Shown here in pieces: positions 1 through 8,875 of a DNA stretch of 64,000 bases. The position numbers and the translations under genes are program-made. The notes under the pieces are model-generated. The model was not told the DNA's origin. It saw only the letters and a list, made by a program, of their open reading frames with translations, and did no database searches. Source of the DNA: Mycolicibacter sp. MU0102 (lineage in GTDB: Bacteria > Actinomycetota > Actinomycetes > Mycobacteriales > Mycobacteriaceae); NCBI RefSeq assembly GCF_963378105.1, contig NZ_OY726398.1:2604001-2668000 (forward strand), in the 5' to 3' direction. Numbering within the stretch: position 1 is the first letter of the stretch; every line of letters starts with the position of its first letter.

Positions 1-32
1 CACCCCGAGCCGTCGTCCGCGGCCGGGATCGT

Positions 33-49
33 CCGGCCCGCCGGGCCGG
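33..49 (-). terminator. GC hairpin downstream of alaS
   Basis: A perfect 7-bp inverted repeat (CCGGCCC / GGGCCGG) with a 3-nt loop lies about 25 nt past the alaS stop. No U-tract follows, so it may be a weak terminator or chance in GC-rich DNA. Confidence 0.3.
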
Positions 50-74
50 TCCGGGGTGCGATGGTGGGGTGAGG

Positions 75-2768
75 TCACGCCGGCGCGCTCCGGGCGACCG
101 CCGCGCGGATCGCCGCGAGCGCGGCTTCGATCCCGGCGGAGTCCTTACCGGAGCCCTGCGCCAGATCGGCCTTGCCACCGCCGCGGCCGGACACCGCCGC
201 CGCCAGGTCCTTGACCAGATCATCGGCGCGCAACCCGAGCTCTTGCGCGGCGGCGTTGGCGGCCACGACATACGGAACGCTGCCTTGCGAATCCGAACCA
301 TCGGCGATCAGCGCCACCACGGCCGGGCCCTCGCCCAGCTTGCCGCGGATGTCGCCGACCAGCGAACGCAGGTCGCCTCCGCCGATACCGCCCGACATCC
401 GCTGCGCCACCAGGCGCACGTTACCGATCTGTTCGGCGCCGGCGGCCGCGTTCGCGGCAGCCGCTCGGGCACTGGCCAGCCGGGCGCGGTCCAGCTCCTT
501 CTCGGCGGCCTTGAGGCGCTCGACCAGGTTGGCGACCCGAGCCGGCACTTCCTCCGAGGGCACCTTCAACGAAGAGGCCAGCCCGGCCATCAACGCCCGT
601 TCCTTGGCCAGATGCCGGAACGAGTCCAGCCCGACGTAGGCCTCGACGCGGCGCACACCGGAGCCGACCGACGATTCGCCCAGGATGGTGACCGGACCGA
701 TCTGCGCCGAGTTGTGCACGTGGGTGCCGCCGCACAGTTCCAGTGAGAACGGGCCGCCGATCTCGACGACGCGCACCTTCTCGGGGTACTTCTCGCCGAA
801 CATCGCCATGGCGCCCATGGCCTTGGCCTTCTCGAGTTCTTCGGTGAACGTGTGCACCTCGAAGTCGGCCTGTACCGCCTCGTTGGTGACCTCCTCGACT
901 TGGCGGCGTTGATCGTCGCTGAGCGCGCCCTGCCAGTTGAAGTCGAATCGCAGATAACCGGGCCGGTTCAGCGAGCCGGCCTGAACCGCATTGGGCCCCA
1001 ACACCTGCCGCAGAGCGGCGTGCACCATGTGGGTGCCCGAGTGGCCCTGGGTGGCGCCCTTGCGCCAGCCCTGGTCCACCGCTGCGGTGACCGTGTCACC
1101 CTCGACGAATTCGCCGGACTCGACGTTGACCCGGTGCACGAACAGTGTCTGGGCGATCTTCTGCACATCGGTGACGGTGGCTTGGGCCGTCCCGGCACTG
1201 ATGGTGCCGGCGTCGGCGATCTGTCCGCCGGCCTCGGCATAGAGCGGGGTGCGGTCCAACACCAGCTCGACGCGGTCTGCGGCGACATCCTCGTGCGAGA
1301 TCACCGGCACCCGCTTGCCGTCGACGAAGATGCCCAGGATGCGGCCTTCGGTGGTGAGCTCGGTGAACCCGGTGAATTCGGTGGGCCCGGCGTCGATCAG
1401 CTCCCGGTAGGCGCTCAGGTCGGCGTGGGCGTGCTTGCGCGCGGCGGCGTCGGCCTTGGCGCGCTGCCGCTGCTCGGCCATCAGCGTGCGGAACCCGGCC
1501 TCGTCGACCTGCAGCCCGGCCTCCGAGGCCATCTCCAGGGTGAGTTCGATCGGGAAACCGTAGGTGTCGTGCAGGGCGAAGGCGTCGCTGCCGGAGAGCA
1601 CGGTGACCCCCGCGGACCGGGTGGCTGCCGCCGCGTCCTCGAACAGCTTCGAGCCCGAGGTCAGGGTGCGGTTGAACGCGGTCTCCTCGGCGACCGCGAT
1701 CCGGTTGATCCGGTCGAAATCGGTGACCAGTTCTGGGTACGACGGGCCCATGGCGTCGCGCACGGTTGCCATCAGCTCGCCGACGATCGGGCCCTCGATG
1801 CCCAGCAGCTTGGCCGAGCGGATCACTCGGCGCAGCAGCCGGCGCAGCACGTAGCCGCGTCCGTCGTTGCCGGGGCTCACGCCATCACCGATCAGGATGG
1901 CCGCGGTGCGGGAGTGGTCGGCGATGATCCGGTATCGCACGTCGTCGGCGTCATTGCCGGTGCTGTAGCCACGCGGCGCGCGGGTGGCGACCAGGTCGAT
2001 GACCGGGCGAACCAGGTCGGTCTCGTAGACGTTGTGCACGCCCTGAAGCAGGAAGGCGACCCGCTCGATGCCCATGCCGGTGTCGATGTTCTGGCGCGGC
2101 AGCGGCCCGAGGATCTCGAAGTCCTCCTTGGAGGTGCCCTCGCCGCGCTCGTTCTGCATGAAAACGAGGTTCCAGATCTCGATGTAGCGGTCCTCGTTGG
2201 CGACCGGGCCGCCGTCGACACCGAACTCCGGGCCGCGGTCGTAGTAGATCTCCGACGACGGGCCACACGGGCCGGGGATGCCCATCGACCAGTAGTTGTC
2301 GGCCATGCCGCGGCGCTGAATCCGCTCGAGCGGCAATCCCGCGATCTCCTGCCACAACGCGATGGCCTCGTCGTCGTCGAGATAGACGGTGGCCCACAGC
2401 CGTTCGGGGTCCAGTCCGTAACCGCCGTCGGAGACGCTTCCCGTCAGCAGTGTCCAGGCCAGCTCGATGGCCCCGCGCTTGAAGTAGTCGCCGAACGAGA
2501 AGTTGCCGGCCATCTGGAAGAAGGTGTTGTGCCGGGTGGTGATGCCCACCTCGTCGATATCCGGGGTACGGATGCACTTCTGGATGCTGGTGGCGGTGGC
2601 GTACGGCGGCGTGCGCTGGCCCAGGAAGAAGGGCACGAACTGCACCATGCCGGCGTTGATGAACAACAGGTTGGGGTCATCCAGGATCACCGAAGCGCTG
2701 GGCACCTCGGTGTGGCCCGCTTTCACGAAGTGATCGAGGAAGCGTTTCCTGATCTCGTGTGTCTGCAC
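75..2768 (-). CDS. alaS: Alanine--tRNA ligase
   Basis: Cytoplasmic class II aminoacyl-tRNA synthetase that charges tRNA(Ala) and edits mis-acylated Ser and Gly. The 897-residue length is normal for the family. The N-terminus (MQTHEIRKRFLDHF...) is the typical start of the catalytic core. The editing-domain zinc motif HSGTHMVH is near residue 575 and its partner LCGGTH near residue 677. A DHHA1-type tail (IGGGDLRSLVG, then GRGGGKADLAQ) closes the protein. The start is GTG, with no strong Shine-Dalgarno visible. In M. tuberculosis alaS is likewise followed on the same strand by a RuvX-type gene, which here would lie outside the window. All key motifs are intact. Confidence 0.98.
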   Translation of the reverse strand: MQTHEIRKRFLDHFVKAGHTEVPSASVILDDPNLLFINAGMVQFVPFFLGQRTPPYATATSIQKCIRTPDIDEVGITTRHNTFFQMAGNFSFGDYFKRGAIELAWTLLTGSVSDGGYGLDPERLWATVYLDDDEAIALWQEIAGLPLERIQRRGMADNYWSMGIPGPCGPSSEIYYDRGPEFGVDGGPVANEDRYIEIWNLVFMQNERGEGTSKEDFEILGPLPRQNIDTGMGIERVAFLLQGVHNVYETDLVRPVIDLVATRAPRGYSTGNDADDVRYRIIADHSRTAAILIGDGVSPGNDGRGYVLRRLLRRVIRSAKLLGIEGPIVGELMATVRDAMGPSYPELVTDFDRINRIAVAEETAFNRTLTSGSKLFEDAAAATRSAGVTVLSGSDAFALHDTYGFPIELTLEMASEAGLQVDEAGFRTLMAEQRQRAKADAAARKHAHADLSAYRELIDAGPTEFTGFTELTTEGRILGIFVDGKRVPVISHEDVAADRVELVLDRTPLYAEAGGQIADAGTISAGTAQATVTDVQKIAQTLFVHRVNVESGEFVEGDTVTAAVDQGWRKGATQGHSGTHMVHAALRQVLGPNAVQAGSLNRPGYLRFDFNWQGALSDDQRRQVEEVTNEAVQADFEVHTFTEELEKAKAMGAMAMFGEKYPEKVRVVEIGGPFSLELCGGTHVHNSAQIGPVTILGESSVGSGVRRVEAYVGLDSFRHLAKERALMAGLASSLKVPSEEVPARVANLVERLKAAEKELDRARLASARAAAANAAAGAEQIGNVRLVAQRMSGGIGGGDLRSLVGDIRGKLGEGPAVVALIADGSDSQGSVPYVVAANAAAQELGLRADDLVKDLAAAVSGRGGGKADLAQGSGKDSAGIEAALAAIRAAVARSAPA

Positions 2769-2852
2769 TATCTATCGCTTCCCGCCGTCTCGTCCATTTA
2801 GACGGCACTACAGTACCGGGCTGCCGATCGCGTTCTCAGCAGGCAAGGATCC

Positions 2853-3263
2853 TCAGGTGGCGCCGGCGTCGATGAAGCTCAATCGCACACTTCGGCGAGG
2901 GTTGTCGCGGTTCAGGTCGACCAGGACGACCGACTGCCAAATTCCCAACAGCGGCTCACCCTCGGCCACCGGGACGGTGATCGACGGCGCCACGATCGCC
3001 GGCAGCACGTGGTCGGCTCCGTGGCCCGGTGACCCGTGGGCGTGCCGGTAGCGGTCGTCACGAGGCAGCAGCCGCTCCAGCGTGTCGACCAGGTCGGAGT
3101 CGGATCCGGCTCCGGTCTCGATGATCGCGACCCCAGCTGTCGCATGCGGCACGAAGACGTTGCACAACCCGTCACCGTGGCCCGCGCAGAACGACCGCAC
3201 CTGCTCAGTGAGGTCGACAGTGCGCCGGCGCGAGGTGTCGATGTCGAGAACTTCGGTGTTCAT
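2853..3263 (-). CDS. YjbQ / UPF0047 family protein
   Basis: Small single-domain protein of 136 residues, the usual length of the YjbQ (UPF0047) family. It carries the family signature HGSPGHGADHVLPAIVAPS followed by LLGIWQSVVLVDLN. YjbQ members have been reported to have weak thiamin-phosphate synthase activity, but their physiological role is unsettled. It corresponds to the gene beside alaS in M. tuberculosis (Rv2556c), so it belongs to the conserved backbone. It lies about 85 nt upstream of alaS on the same strand and may be co-transcribed with it. No membrane or signal segment is seen. Confidence 0.85.
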   Translation of the reverse strand: MNTEVLDIDTSRRRTVDLTEQVRSFCAGHGDGLCNVFVPHATAGVAIIETGAGSDSDLVDTLERLLPRDDRYRHAHGSPGHGADHVLPAIVAPSITVPVAEGEPLLGIWQSVVLVDLNRDNPRRSVRLSFIDAGAT

Positions 3264-3288
3264 GGCTCCAGGGTAGGAGCCGCCCCGG

Positions 3289-4194
3289 TCAGCGTTGCCC
3301 GTTGATCAGGGCTACCCGGGCAAGGGTGTTCTGCGCCATCTTGACGTGCGCGGCATCAACCAGCACGCCGTCGACCCCGACCGCGCCCAGCCCCTTCGCC
3401 TCGCCCTCGCGGTAGGCGGCCATATTGCGTTCGGCCAGCGCGATCTCCTGGGCGGTCGGCGAGAACACCGCGTTGGCGACCGGGATCTGGGTGGGGTGAA
3501 TCGCCCACTTGCCGGTGAAGCCGTACAGCGAGGACCGGCGAGCCTCGCGCTCGTAGCCCTCGAGGTTTGCGTAGTCGGGGTAGGGCGAGTCGATGGCCTC
3601 GATGCCGGCGATGCGCGCCGCGACCATCACCTTGTTGCGGGCGTAGTGCCAGAAGTCGCCCGGGTAGTCCCAGATCGGCACGAAGTTGGTGTCCACCCGC
3701 GCGCCCTGGGACAGCGAGAAGTCCCCGACCCCGAAGATCAACGCATCGATCCGCGGGCTGGCCGTGGCGATCTCCTCGGCGTTGGCCAGCCCCTCGACCT
3801 CCTCGATGAGCACCTCGAGGCGGATCGGGCGTTCCAGACCGAGTTTGGCCTCCAGCTGGGTGAGCAGCAGGTCGACCCACCAAACGTCGCGGGCGGTGCA
3901 GGCCTTGGGGACGACGATGGTGTCGAGATTGGCCCCGGCGGCGGTGACCACTTCGATGATGTCGTCGTGGCACCACTGCGTGTCCAGACCGTTGATCCGG
4001 ATGGCGCGCGCGGTGGCTCCCCAGTCCAGTTCGTTCAGCGCGGTGATCACCTTGGCGCGAGCGGCGACTTTCTCGGCGGGCGCGGTCGCATCCTCCAGGT
4101 CGAGGAAGACCAGGTCGGCCTGCGATGCGGCCGCCTTGGCGAACATGTTGTCGTTGGCGGCCGGTACGGCCAGCTCGGAACGGCGTAAGAGCAT
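3289..4194 (-). CDS. CitE-like CoA-ester lyase (HpcH/HpaI aldolase family)
   Basis: TIM-barrel lyase of the CitE / malyl-CoA lyase family, expected to cleave or form a C-C bond next to a 3-hydroxyacyl-CoA in a Mg-dependent reaction. The early LRRSELAVPAAN segment, FLDLEDATAP, the metal-binding glutamate region VLIEEVEGLANAEEI, FGVGDFSLSQG and the C-terminal GKWAIHPTQI motif are all recognisable. The ATG at 4194 is preferred because GGAG precedes it; a longer in-frame version from 4224 would run into the upstream gene. It is the last gene of the monooxygenase / CoA-transferase / lyase operon. Likely substrates are citramalyl-CoA, malyl-CoA or a similar hydroxyacyl-CoA; the exact one cannot be read from sequence. 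Confidence 0.85.
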   Translation of the reverse strand: MLLRRSELAVPAANDNMFAKAAASQADLVFLDLEDATAPAEKVAARAKVITALNELDWGATARAIRINGLDTQWCHDDIIEVVTAAGANLDTIVVPKACTARDVWWVDLLLTQLEAKLGLERPIRLEVLIEEVEGLANAEEIATASPRIDALIFGVGDFSLSQGARVDTNFVPIWDYPGDFWHYARNKVMVAARIAGIEAIDSPYPDYANLEGYEREARRSSLYGFTGKWAIHPTQIPVANAVFSPTAQEIALAERNMAAYREGEAKGLGAVGVDGVLVDAAHVKMAQNTLARVALINGQR

Positions 4195-4210
4195 GGGCTG
4201 ATCTCCTAAC

Positions 4211-5407
4211 TCACAACACGCCACGGGCGCGCAGGTCGTCGATGTCGGATGAGGTGAGGCCGAGCAGTTCGCGGTAGACCTCGGTGTTGTGCTCCCCCAG
4301 GCGCGGGCCCAGGTGCTCGACGCGCCCGGCCGCGTCGGAGAAGCGTGGCACCGGGGCCTGGACGGTCATCGCGCCCAGTTCGTCGTCCTCGACCTGGACA
4401 AAGACTTCGCGGTGCGCCAGCTGATCGTCGGCGACCAGGTCGGTGATGTCGTACACCGCTGCGGCCGCGACCTGTTCGGCGTCGAGCACCGCCATGGCTT
4501 CGTCCAGGGTTTTGGTCGCCACCCACTCGGCGACCACCTGGTCGACTTCGCGGGCGCGGGCCAGCCGGCGCTGCGGGTCGGAAAAATCGGCGTCGTCCAC
4601 CAGATCGGCGCGCCCGATCGCCCGAAACACCCGCAGTGCCAACGCCGGTGAACTGCCCGACATGGCCAGCCAGCGACCGTCGGCGGTGCGGTAGGTGTTG
4701 CGCGGCGCCGAGATGTCCCAGCGGTTGCCGGCCCGGGTCGGCACCAACCCGAGCTGGTCGTAGCCGAGCAGGGTCTGCTCCAGCAGGCGCGCCAGCGGGT
4801 CGATGAGGTTGACGTCGATCAGCTGACCCGGCCCGCCGTGCACGTCGCGGTGATACAGCGCCATCATCACCGCGTAGGCAGCGTTGAGCGACGCGACGCC
4901 GTCGGCCAGCATGAACGGCGGCAGAGTGGGCGGACCGTCGGCTTCACCGGTGATGTTGGCGAAGCCGCTCATCGCCTCACCGAGGGTGCCGAAGCCCGGC
5001 CTCTCACTCTTGGGACCGGAGAGCCCGAAGCCGGTTATGTGCAGCATCACGATGCGGTCATTGACCGCGCGCAGCGCCTCGTAGTCCAACCCCCAGCCGC
5101 GCAGGGTCTGCGGACGGGTGTTGGCGATTACCACATCGGCGGTGGCCGCCAGTCTGCGCACCAGCTCCTGGCCTTCGGGCACCCGCAGGTTGCAGGTGAT
5201 CGAGCGCTTGTTGCGCGACACCGACTTCCACATCAGACCGACCCCGTCGCGCTGGTTGCCCCAGCCACGGATCGGGTCCCCGGACCCGGGTTGCTCGACC
5301 TTGATGACATCGGCGCCGAACTCGCCGAGATAGGTCGCCACCAGTGGCGCGGCCGCCAAGGTCGCCAGGTCGAGCACTCGGACGCCGGCAAGCATCGCCC
5401 CCGTCAT
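4211..5407 (-). CDS. CaiB/BaiF family CoA-transferase
   Basis: Type III CoA-transferase of 398 residues, the normal length. It moves CoA from an acyl-CoA donor to a carboxylic acid through an aspartyl-CoA thioester. The N-terminal VRVLDLATLAAAPL, the GADVIKVEQPGSGDP segment and the central PPFMLADGVASLNAA block, which holds the expected catalytic Asp, are all present. The start overlaps the stop of the upstream monooxygenase by four bases (ATGA), and only 16 nt separate it from the CitE-like gene. The trio is therefore one translationally coupled operon. It probably activates the acid that the CitE-like enzyme later cleaves. The substrate is unknown. Confidence 0.88.
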   Translation of the reverse strand: MTGAMLAGVRVLDLATLAAAPLVATYLGEFGADVIKVEQPGSGDPIRGWGNQRDGVGLMWKSVSRNKRSITCNLRVPEGQELVRRLAATADVVIANTRPQTLRGWGLDYEALRAVNDRIVMLHITGFGLSGPKSERPGFGTLGEAMSGFANITGEADGPPTLPPFMLADGVASLNAAYAVMMALYHRDVHGGPGQLIDVNLIDPLARLLEQTLLGYDQLGLVPTRAGNRWDISAPRNTYRTADGRWLAMSGSSPALALRVFRAIGRADLVDDADFSDPQRRLARAREVDQVVAEWVATKTLDEAMAVLDAEQVAAAAVYDITDLVADDQLAHREVFVQVEDDELGAMTVQAPVPRFSDAAGRVEHLGPRLGEHNTEVYRELLGLTSSDIDDLRARGVL

Positions 5408-6759
5408 GCTGGCACGGCGGCCGCGGCGGGCCGGGGTAGGCCCAGGTGCTCACGCAGGGTGTTGCCTTCATAGTGGGTGCGGAACAGTCCGCGACGCTGC
5501 AGCTCCGGGACGACCATGCGGACGACGTCCTCGTAGGAACCCGGCGAATGCGTTGCGGCCAAGACGAATCCGTCGCAGGCGCCGCCATGGAACCACTCCT
5601 GCATCTGGTCGGCGACCTGAGCGCCGGTACCGACGAAGCGTGGTCCCTGCAGCAGGGTGGCCCGATGCCCGGCAAGGTCGCGCAACGTGATATCACCGCC
5701 GATGTGGGCGCGCAGGTTCTGCACCAGACCGCGGATTCCTGACACCGACGCGATCAGCTCGTCGGTGATCGGATCGTCGAGGTTGTGCTGGGCGAAGTCG
5801 TAGTTCATCAGCTCCGAGAGCAGCGTGAGCGACGCCATCGGGTGCACCAGGTCGTTGAGCAGGATCTGTTCGCGGTCTTTGGCCTGGGCCTCGGTTTCGC
5901 CGACCACCGCGTAGGCCATCGGGCAGAGTTTCACTGTCGCCGGATCACGCCCGGAGTCGCCGATACGTTCCTTCTGATCGGCGTAGTGGCTGCGCGCCAC
6001 CTCGATACCCGGGTCTCCGGTGAAGATCAGATCCGCCCAGCGGGACGCGAAATCGCGGCCGCGGCCCGACGACCCGGCCTGCAGGATCACCGGACGGCCC
6101 TGCGGGGTGCGCGGCACCGTCAACGGTCCACGCGAGGAGAAGTACTCGCCGATGTGGTTGAGTTCGTGCACCTTGGCCGGGTCGGCGAAGATGCCGGCGC
6201 CGCGATCGGCCACGATCGCGCCGTCTTCCCAGGTGTCCCAGAGCCCGGCGACGACGTCGAGGAACTCGTCGGCGCGGTCGTAGCGTTCGTCGTGGCTGAG
6301 ATGGCTTTCCAGGCCGTAGTTGTGCGCCTCACTGTCATTGACCGAGGTCACCACGTTCCACGCTGCCCGGCCGCCCGACAGGTGGTCGAGGCTGGCGAAG
6401 GTGCGGGCCACGTGGAACGGCGGGTAGTACGTGGTGGAGTACGTGGCGCCCAAGCCGATCTTCGCGGTCGCCTGGGCGAGAACGCCGAGCACCACGGACA
6501 GATCCAGCTTTACCGGCCGCGCTCCGTAGCGAACCGCTTCGGCGACCGAACCGCCGTAGATGCCCGGCATCGCGAGTCTGTCGTCAAAGAACATCAGATC
6601 AAAGCAGCCTTCTTCGAGCTGCCGGCCGATCTTGGCGTAGTAAGAGGCGTCGAGGTAGCCGTGCTCGCTGGCGGGGTGGCGCCACGATCCGGCGTACACC
6701 GAGGCGTTGCCGGCCTGCATGAAGGCGACCAGCGCCATCTGATCGGTCCGTTTCGTCAT
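5404..6759 (-). CDS. LLM-class flavin monooxygenase (NtaA/SnaA/DszA-like)
   Basis: FMNH2-dependent monooxygenase of the nitrilotriacetate-monooxygenase component A family, 451 residues from the ATG at 6759. Family hallmarks are the FFDDRLAMP segment, GLGATYSTTYYPPFHVAR, the HLSGGRAAWNVVTS block and QAGSSGRGRDFASRWAD. It needs reduced flavin from a separate reductase, which is not encoded next to it. An in-frame TTG at 6795 would place the start inside the operator palindrome and is unlikely. It is the first gene of a three-gene operon with the CoA-transferase and CitE-like lyase, divergent from a GntR regulator. The role is probably oxidative attack on an organic acid or sulfur/nitrogen compound; the substrate cannot be predicted. 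Confidence 0.87.
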   Translation of the reverse strand: MTKRTDQMALVAFMQAGNASVYAGSWRHPASEHGYLDASYYAKIGRQLEEGCFDLMFFDDRLAMPGIYGGSVAEAVRYGARPVKLDLSVVLGVLAQATAKIGLGATYSTTYYPPFHVARTFASLDHLSGGRAAWNVVTSVNDSEAHNYGLESHLSHDERYDRADEFLDVVAGLWDTWEDGAIVADRGAGIFADPAKVHELNHIGEYFSSRGPLTVPRTPQGRPVILQAGSSGRGRDFASRWADLIFTGDPGIEVARSHYADQKERIGDSGRDPATVKLCPMAYAVVGETEAQAKDREQILLNDLVHPMASLTLLSELMNYDFAQHNLDDPITDELIASVSGIRGLVQNLRAHIGGDITLRDLAGHRATLLQGPRFVGTGAQVADQMQEWFHGGACDGFVLAATHSPGSYEDVVRMVVPELQRRGLFRTHYEGNTLREHLGLPRPAAAAVPA

Positions 6760-6774
6760 ACCCCACTGTCTATC

Positions 6775-6790
6775 ATCTGATATATCAGAT
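6775..6790. promoter_or_regulatory. Palindromic operator between GntR regulator and its operon
   Basis: ATCTGATATATCAGAT is a perfect 16-bp palindrome. It lies in the 39-bp space between the monooxygenase ATG and the divergent regulator start. Its AT-rich core may overlap the promoter of one or both genes. Position and symmetry fit an operator for the adjacent GntR dimer. Confidence 0.7.
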
Positions 6791-6798
6791 ATCAACTA

Positions 6799-7488
6799 TT
6801 GAGTTTCAAAGGCGTGTACGCTTCGCCTGTGGCGGCCAACAATGTCGACATCGGGGGCACCGTGCGCGAGCGCGCGGCCCGCGAGTTGCGCAACCGCATC
6901 CTCACCGGTGAATTGGCGCCCGGCACCCGCCTCGACCTGGACGCCATCACCACGGAGTTCGCCACCAGCCGCACGCCGGTGCGCGAGGCCCTGCTGGAGT
7001 TGTCCTACGAAGGCCTCGTGGAGGTCGCACCGCGCAGCGGCGTCACGGTGATCGGCATCCGCCCCGAGGACGTACTGGACAGCTTCACCATCCTGGGCGT
7101 GCTGACCGGCCAAGCCGCCGCCTGGGCCGCCGAGCGGATTTCCTCTGCCGACGTCGAGCGCCTGCGGACGCTGACCGCCGAAGTTGAGGCGCTGCGCGGC
7201 TCGGACGCCATCGGCGACGCCAACTGGCAGTTCCACCAAGAGATTCATCGGGCCGCACATTCGCCGCAACTGCTCAACCAGATCCGGCACGCGGCGCGGG
7301 TGGTACCGACGAACTTCCTGACGGTGTTCCCCGAGCACGAGCACCATTCACTGGAAGACCACCGCAAGCTGGTGCAGGCCCTGGCCGACCGCGACGCTGA
7401 AGCCGCGCGCGCCATTGCCGAGCAGCACGTTCTGGACGCCGGACGCTCCCTCGCCGACTGGCTGGGCCAGACCGGCTCGGCCGGCTGA
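6799..7488 (+). CDS. GntR-family transcriptional regulator, FCD subfamily
   Basis: Winged-helix regulator with an N-terminal GntR DNA-binding domain (about residues 20-85: RERAARELRNRILTGEL, TSRTPVREALLELSYEG) and a C-terminal all-helical FCD ligand domain. The latter has the metal/acid-binding pattern NWQFHQEIHRAAH and a later EDHRKLVQAL ... AEQHV. The longest start is TTG at 6799; GTG codons shortly downstream are alternatives. It is transcribed away from the monooxygenase operon, with a perfect palindrome between them. It therefore probably represses both itself and the operon and responds to an organic-acid substrate. The ligand is not known. Confidence 0.9.
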   Translation: MSFKGVYASPVAANNVDIGGTVRERAARELRNRILTGELAPGTRLDLDAITTEFATSRTPVREALLELSYEGLVEVAPRSGVTVIGIRPEDVLDSFTILGVLTGQAAAWAAERISSADVERLRTLTAEVEALRGSDAIGDANWQFHQEIHRAAHSPQLLNQIRHAARVVPTNFLTVFPEHEHHSLEDHRKLVQALADRDAEAARAIAEQHVLDAGRSLADWLGQTGSAG

Positions 7489-7508
7489 CGAAAAGCACGC
7501 CTGGTGAG

Positions 7509-8849
7509 CTAGCGGCGCCGGATGATGGCCCTGAGTCGCGCCAGTCGCCCGCCGATCTCGCGTTCCACTCCCCGACCGGTGGGCTGGTAATAGTCCACTC
7601 CCACCAGATCGTCGGGTGGATATTGTTGCGGCACAACACCGTCGGGATGATCGTGGGCGTAGCGGTAGCCGACCGCATTGCCCAGTGACTGCGCTCCCGC
7701 GTAGTGCCCGTCGCGCAGGTGCGCCGGCACCGCCCCGGCTTTGCCGGCCCGGATGTCGGCCATTGCCGCGCCCAGCGCGGTGGTCACCGCGTTGGACTTC
7801 GGCGCGGTGGCCAGGTGCACCGTGGCGTGCGCCAGGGTCAGTTGCGCCTCGGGCATGCCGATCAACGCGACGGTCTGCGCGGCGGCCACCGCGGTCTGCA
7901 GCGCGGTCGGATCGCCCATCCCGATGTCTTCGCTGGCCAGAATCATCAGCCGGCGGGCGATGAACCGCGGGTCCTCCCCCGCGACCAGCATCCGGGCGAG
8001 GTAGTGCAACGCGGCGTCGACATCGGAGCCGCGCACCGACTTGATGAACGCGCTGATCACGTCGTAGTGCTGGTCGCCGTCGCGGTCGTAACGCACCGCG
8101 GCCTGATCCAGGGATCCCTCGACGATCTCGACGGTGATCTGTTCGCCCGCCGCCACCCCTTCCGACGCCACTTCCAAGGCGGTCAACGCCCGGCGGGCGT
8201 CGCCGGCGGCCAGCCGAACCAGCAGGTCGACCGCGTCGGGTGCCACCTCGATGCGTCCGCCCAGGCCGCGTTCGTCGTCGATGGCGCGCCGCACCACCGT
8301 GGCGATGTCCTCGGGCCCCAGTGGCCGCAGCTGCAGGATCAGCGACCGGCTCAGCAGCGGGGCGACCACCGAGAACGACGGGTTCTCGGTGGTGGCGGCC
8401 ACCAGCAGCACCACTCGGTTCTCCACCGCCGCCAGCAATGCGTCCTGCTGGGTTTTGGAGAAGCGGTGCACCTCATCGATGAACAACACGGTCTGCTCGC
8501 CGTAGGCGGCGGCACGTCGCGCGGTGTCGATCACGGCGCGCACCTCTTTGACCCCGGCACTCAGCGCTGAGAGCGCCTCGAATCGGCGTCCGGTGGCGCC
8601 GGAGATCAGCGAGGCCAGCGTGGTCTTGCCGGTGCCGGGCGGCCCGTAGAGGATGACCGAGGCCGCCCCGGAGCCGTCGACCAGCCGGCGCAGCGGCGAG
8701 CCCTGCCCCAGAAGGTGATCCTGGCCGACCACCTCATCGAGGGACGCCGGACGCATCCGCACCGCCAACGGCGTGGACGGGGCGGCGCCGGGTTCGGGCG
8801 CCGGGGCACCGGTGAGGTCGAACAGGCCGTCGGACACGCCTTCAGGCAT
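7509..8849 (-). CDS. rarA: Replication-associated recombination protein A (RarA/MgsA) AAA+ ATPase
   Basis: AAA+ clamp-loader-like ATPase that acts at stalled replication forks. It is 446 residues long, typical of RarA. The Walker A GPPGTGKTT is near residue 70, Walker B LFIDEVHRFS near 120, and sensor-1 region ATTENPSF near 155. The C-terminal half carries the family helical domain (YHYLARMLVAGEDPRF-like segment, then SNAVTTALGAAMADI). An Arg/Pro-rich N-terminus precedes RPASLDEVVGQDHLLG. It matches Rv2559c in the backbone order. It converges with the GntR gene, with 20 bp between the stop codons. Confidence 0.93.
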   Translation of the reverse strand: MPEGVSDGLFDLTGAPAPEPGAAPSTPLAVRMRPASLDEVVGQDHLLGQGSPLRRLVDGSGAASVILYGPPGTGKTTLASLISGATGRRFEALSALSAGVKEVRAVIDTARRAAAYGEQTVLFIDEVHRFSKTQQDALLAAVENRVVLLVAATTENPSFSVVAPLLSRSLILQLRPLGPEDIATVVRRAIDDERGLGGRIEVAPDAVDLLVRLAAGDARRALTALEVASEGVAAGEQITVEIVEGSLDQAAVRYDRDGDQHYDVISAFIKSVRGSDVDAALHYLARMLVAGEDPRFIARRLMILASEDIGMGDPTALQTAVAAAQTVALIGMPEAQLTLAHATVHLATAPKSNAVTTALGAAMADIRAGKAGAVPAHLRDGHYAGAQSLGNAVGYRYAHDHPDGVVPQQYPPDDLVGVDYYQPTGRGVEREIGGRLARLRAIIRRR

Positions 8850-8875
8850 ACCATTCCCGCCTGAACACCGTGACG

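Noticed and set aside
852..2801. 649-codon open frame on the plus strand
   Set aside because: It lies antisense to alaS, has no family resemblance and shows the composition of a high-GC shadow frame.
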